Source of the DNA: Aphelocoma coerulescens
Lineage: Eukaryota > Chordata > Aves > Passeriformes > Corvidae
Assembly: GCF_041296385.1 (NCBI RefSeq)
Contig: NW_027183617.1
Coordinates: 108,422 to 172,421, forward strand
Reading direction: 5' to 3'
DNA: 64,000 bases
The position numbers and the translations under genes are program-made. The notes beneath the pieces are model-generated. The model did not search any database, had not been told where the DNA came from, and saw only the letters and a list, made by a program, of their open reading frames with translations. Below, one piece after another: positions 61,700 to 64,000 of this stretch (its first letter is position 1; every line of letters starts with the position of its first letter).

Positions 61700-63401
61700 C
61701 AATAGCAGCCGCTCTGGCTCTGTTGGCGTAGTTACGCCCGGCAACTGAAATCTTCTGTACAGCTGACGCAAAAGAAAAGCCTGGGAAGATCTCCTCAGTC
61801 ATAAAGCAGGAGAAAAAATCCTTACCGTCCATAAGCCAGTGCTCAAGGCATCCCGGGGTAACTCCGAAAATGCACCGATCCAGCAGGCCCCCAAGAAATC
61901 CAAGCAAACGTGGCTTTTCCTCCCCAAGGCTTTGACTAAAAGCAAGTGTGCTTGTTCCTGCTGGCATCTTTGTTGCTTCTGAAAGCCCTAACTGCTTTGA
62001 TGACATTTAGGGGACAAAAGAAGCCAAGGAAATCAGTTTCCAGGAGTACTGCAGTGCGCAGTTGCCTCTTGAGCACGTAGGTGCATGCTGACCTTTGCTC
62101 GGACTCACTTTGGAGCCTGACCTCCCTTTCTGGCAGGGAGGTGTTGGCTTGTCTCCTGACACAAAGCTCCTCTCTTCCTGCTTGCTCTTTCTTTGGCACC
62201 TTAACGTCGGACAACATGCAGAAGAGCTGCGCGCTGATTCTCGGGCTGCCACAGTTTTGTTGTGTTGCAGCTCTGGCAGCAGCCTGCGGCTACCGCTCTG
62301 CGGTGGCCTGCAGGTGCCGAGCCCAAAGAAGGCCCGTTTCAAGCAGTCAAAAGCTGCAGCCTCACAGATGTTTGCCCAGGCTCCATGCTCCCTGTAAGAT
62401 TCCTTGCAGACATTTGGATAGCCACATCCCAAAGAAAATGAGATGCAGTCATTCCCTTCTCTGTCAAAAGCTCCAGTTAAAGGCAGGAGCCAGCTTGAAA
62501 GAGGAGAGCAAGTACTGAGTGGGAGAGGGAAACGAGTGCATGCAACTCTTCTGGAAACCAACTCTGCTTGCCCATGCACGAATGACTCCGGGCTTAGCTC
62601 TCTTTTCTGGTGACTCAGCACAGACACGTCCTGTCTGCTGGGGGACAACTGCTGCAGTGTCTTTGAGGAGCTTCACACTGGGCTCTTCACACGTCGGATG
62701 CTGCGGGTGCCATTTGAAAATCGATGCAATGGCTGAAAGGCCCAGCTGCACCTTGAAATTCTGTTGCTGAAAAACTGCAGTAATTTACCAGGGTAATTCT
62801 CCCAATTTGAAAGCGTCTCGTTTTCCCCATCTCCTAGAGAGCTAACGTCAACCAGCCAGTTATAGAGCTTACAGAAGGAAGAATGAGGCCTTAGCAGGGA
62901 AAGCCGAGCGTAGGCCCTCGGACTCCCTTGAGCAGAGCGCGTTAGTGCCCCAAAAGGACCAGAGAGGGAAGCGTTTGGGGGACGTGCCATTTCAGCCCTC
63001 CTTGGCTCTTGGATGCCACGTGACCGCCAGGAAAGGGGAACAAGCTGGGCCTGCTCCCTCCTCCTGCCCCTCCCTGAGGGGCGGCTGGCGCTGGGGGATG
63101 CCAGGGCACGGGGGGCGGGTGGGGGGGCAACATCTCCGCAGGGCGGGCGGAGCGGGAGCGGCCACGGGGCGCGTGGGGCGGGGCAGGGCCCCTCTGTGAG
63201 GGGGGAGAGCCTTGGGCCGCTGGGAAGCAGCGCAAAGCCATGAACAGGACAGCCCGTCCAGAGCGCACGGCTTCGAAGGCGCTGTCCAGCTTAGGCCCAG
63301 TGTGGCAAGGAAGGGAATCTTCCAGGGTTCTGAAGGTTTTACAGCCTTTTATTGCCAGTCCTGCTGAAACCAAGGGCTGAAACCAAGGGTCTTCCAGCTA
63401 C

Positions 63402-63447
63402 TTCTTCATCTTCATCTTCATCTTCATCTTCATCTTCATCTTCATCA
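63402..63447. repeat. (TTCATC)n microsatellite, copy 2
   Basis: About seven copies; one repeat shorter than copy 1, which is ordinary slippage after the duplication. Confidence 0.95.
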
Positions 63448-63606
63448 TTCTGTCCTCCTGGTGACCTGTTCAGGCTGACAGCTCATGCCTGGTCCAGTTC
63501 TGCTGAGTCCCAGCTTTTTCTTTCATAGCTTAATCATCAGGATGACGATTGGTCCATTTCTAGCTCCAGGATAATTCTCAGCTTCCCTACATCAGCAATA
63601 CTCCAC

Positions 63607-63946
63607 TTTTCACCACCGTCACCTCTCGCCGCTCTCTCGGTGCAACTCTTCAGTGACACGGGGCTGCGGAGATTCCCTGGTGTGGGTCTTTTATTGCATT
63701 TTATTCTATTCTCCCTACTGTTTTTTTCTATTCTCACCTCTCACCCTCCTCGGCACTGCCCTTCTGGCCACACCCGACAGCGCCCGTCCCGCCGTGCGGC
63801 TCGTCAGTGACACCGGGCGCCGCGGACATCCCGGTGCAGTTTTTTATTCTCTTTTACTCTGTTCTCTGTATTTTAATCTACTCAACCTCCGCCCGTCCCT
63901 CGGTGCAGCTCCTTCAGACGCGGGCGGGGGAGACGCGTCTCGGTGC
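63607..63946. repeat. degenerate tandem repeat of TCAGTGACACNGGGC type
   Basis: TGCAACTCTTCAGTGACACG (63,641) and TGCGGCTCGTCAGTGACACC (63,796) are each followed by a GC-rich stretch and a TTTTATT-rich stretch; a third partial copy starts at GGTGCAGCTCCTTCAGACGC (63,902). Spacing is about 155 then 107 bp. Minus-strand AATAAA words occur in each copy. Confidence 0.6.
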
Positions 63947-64000
63947 GGCTCTTCTCTTCTCTTCTCTTCTCTTCTCTTCTCTTCTCTTCTCTTCTCTTCT
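63947..64000. repeat. (TCTTC)n microsatellite at window end
   Basis: Pure TCTTC pentanucleotide repeat running to the last base, so its full length is unknown. Confidence 0.97.

Larger units (their letters stand above)
60793..63606. repeat. 2.8-kb direct duplication, copy 2
   Basis: Counterpart of 51,775-54,590. It lies immediately upstream (minus-strand sense) of the PAK-like gene and so probably carries the gene's promoter and 5' exon. Several conserved stretches within it (for example minus strand 62,400-62,460, with an acceptor-like tract and CISFSLGCGYPNVC) look exon-like but match nothing I know. Confidence 0.96.

Noticed and set aside
61485..62006. 173-codon minus-strand frame in the duplicated block as a separate gene
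   Set aside because: A donor-like site occurs inside it (ATGGACG then GTAAGG), but no partner exon or known domain was found. It probably belongs to the 5' flank of the PAK-like locus.

Overview
The window looks like vertebrate nuclear DNA from a bird, most likely a songbird. The evidence is spliced kinase genes with GT/AG introns, a CR1 LINE fragment, several avian-type ERV LTRs, an OR14-like olfactory receptor, the 3' end of an MHC class II beta gene, and PIM1-like and PAK-like kinase genes, two families known to have expanded in songbirds. Nothing looks bacterial. The mixture of OR, MHC class II and repeats recalls the avian MHC/OR microchromosome, but that placement is inference.

Layout. 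1-22,185: nearly ten head-to-tail copies of a 2,268-bp macrosatellite, each containing a block of 75-bp repeats. 22,186-28,215: GC-rich spacer, a degenerate 37-bp-motif cluster, a broken gammaretrovirus-like ERV (integrase and env remnants plus a 3' LTR), a TGACATCA minisatellite and an LTR fragment. 28,700-29,875 (minus): a broken PIM-like pseudogene block. 30,100-35,700: microsatellites, a CpG-rich stretch and small tandem duplications. 35,746-36,677: an OR14-like gene with one 1-nt frameshift. 38,600-40,560: further motif repeats and two minus-strand LTRs. 40,690-41,390: the terminal exons of an MHC class II beta gene and, on the other strand, an X/Y-box module. 41,955-42,195: CR1. 42,300-45,182 (plus): a PIM1-like kinase gene whose exons 2-5 are open and in phase, followed by a second broken PIM-like copy. 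46,620-51,770: mostly unassigned sequence and LTRs. 51,775-63,606: a PAK-like kinase gene on the minus strand, flanked on both sides by a ~2.8-kb direct duplication. 63,607-64,000: degenerate repeats.

The window is not an operon or pathway. It is a dynamic accessory region shaped by tandem duplication, inverted duplication and retroviral insertion. The two genes that look functional are the PIM1-like kinase (intact apart from an uncertain first exon) and the PAK-like kinase, in which ten exons join in perfect phase through the whole catalytic domain. Two further upstream exons could give this PAK-like protein a hydrophobic N-terminus in place of the usual CRIB region.
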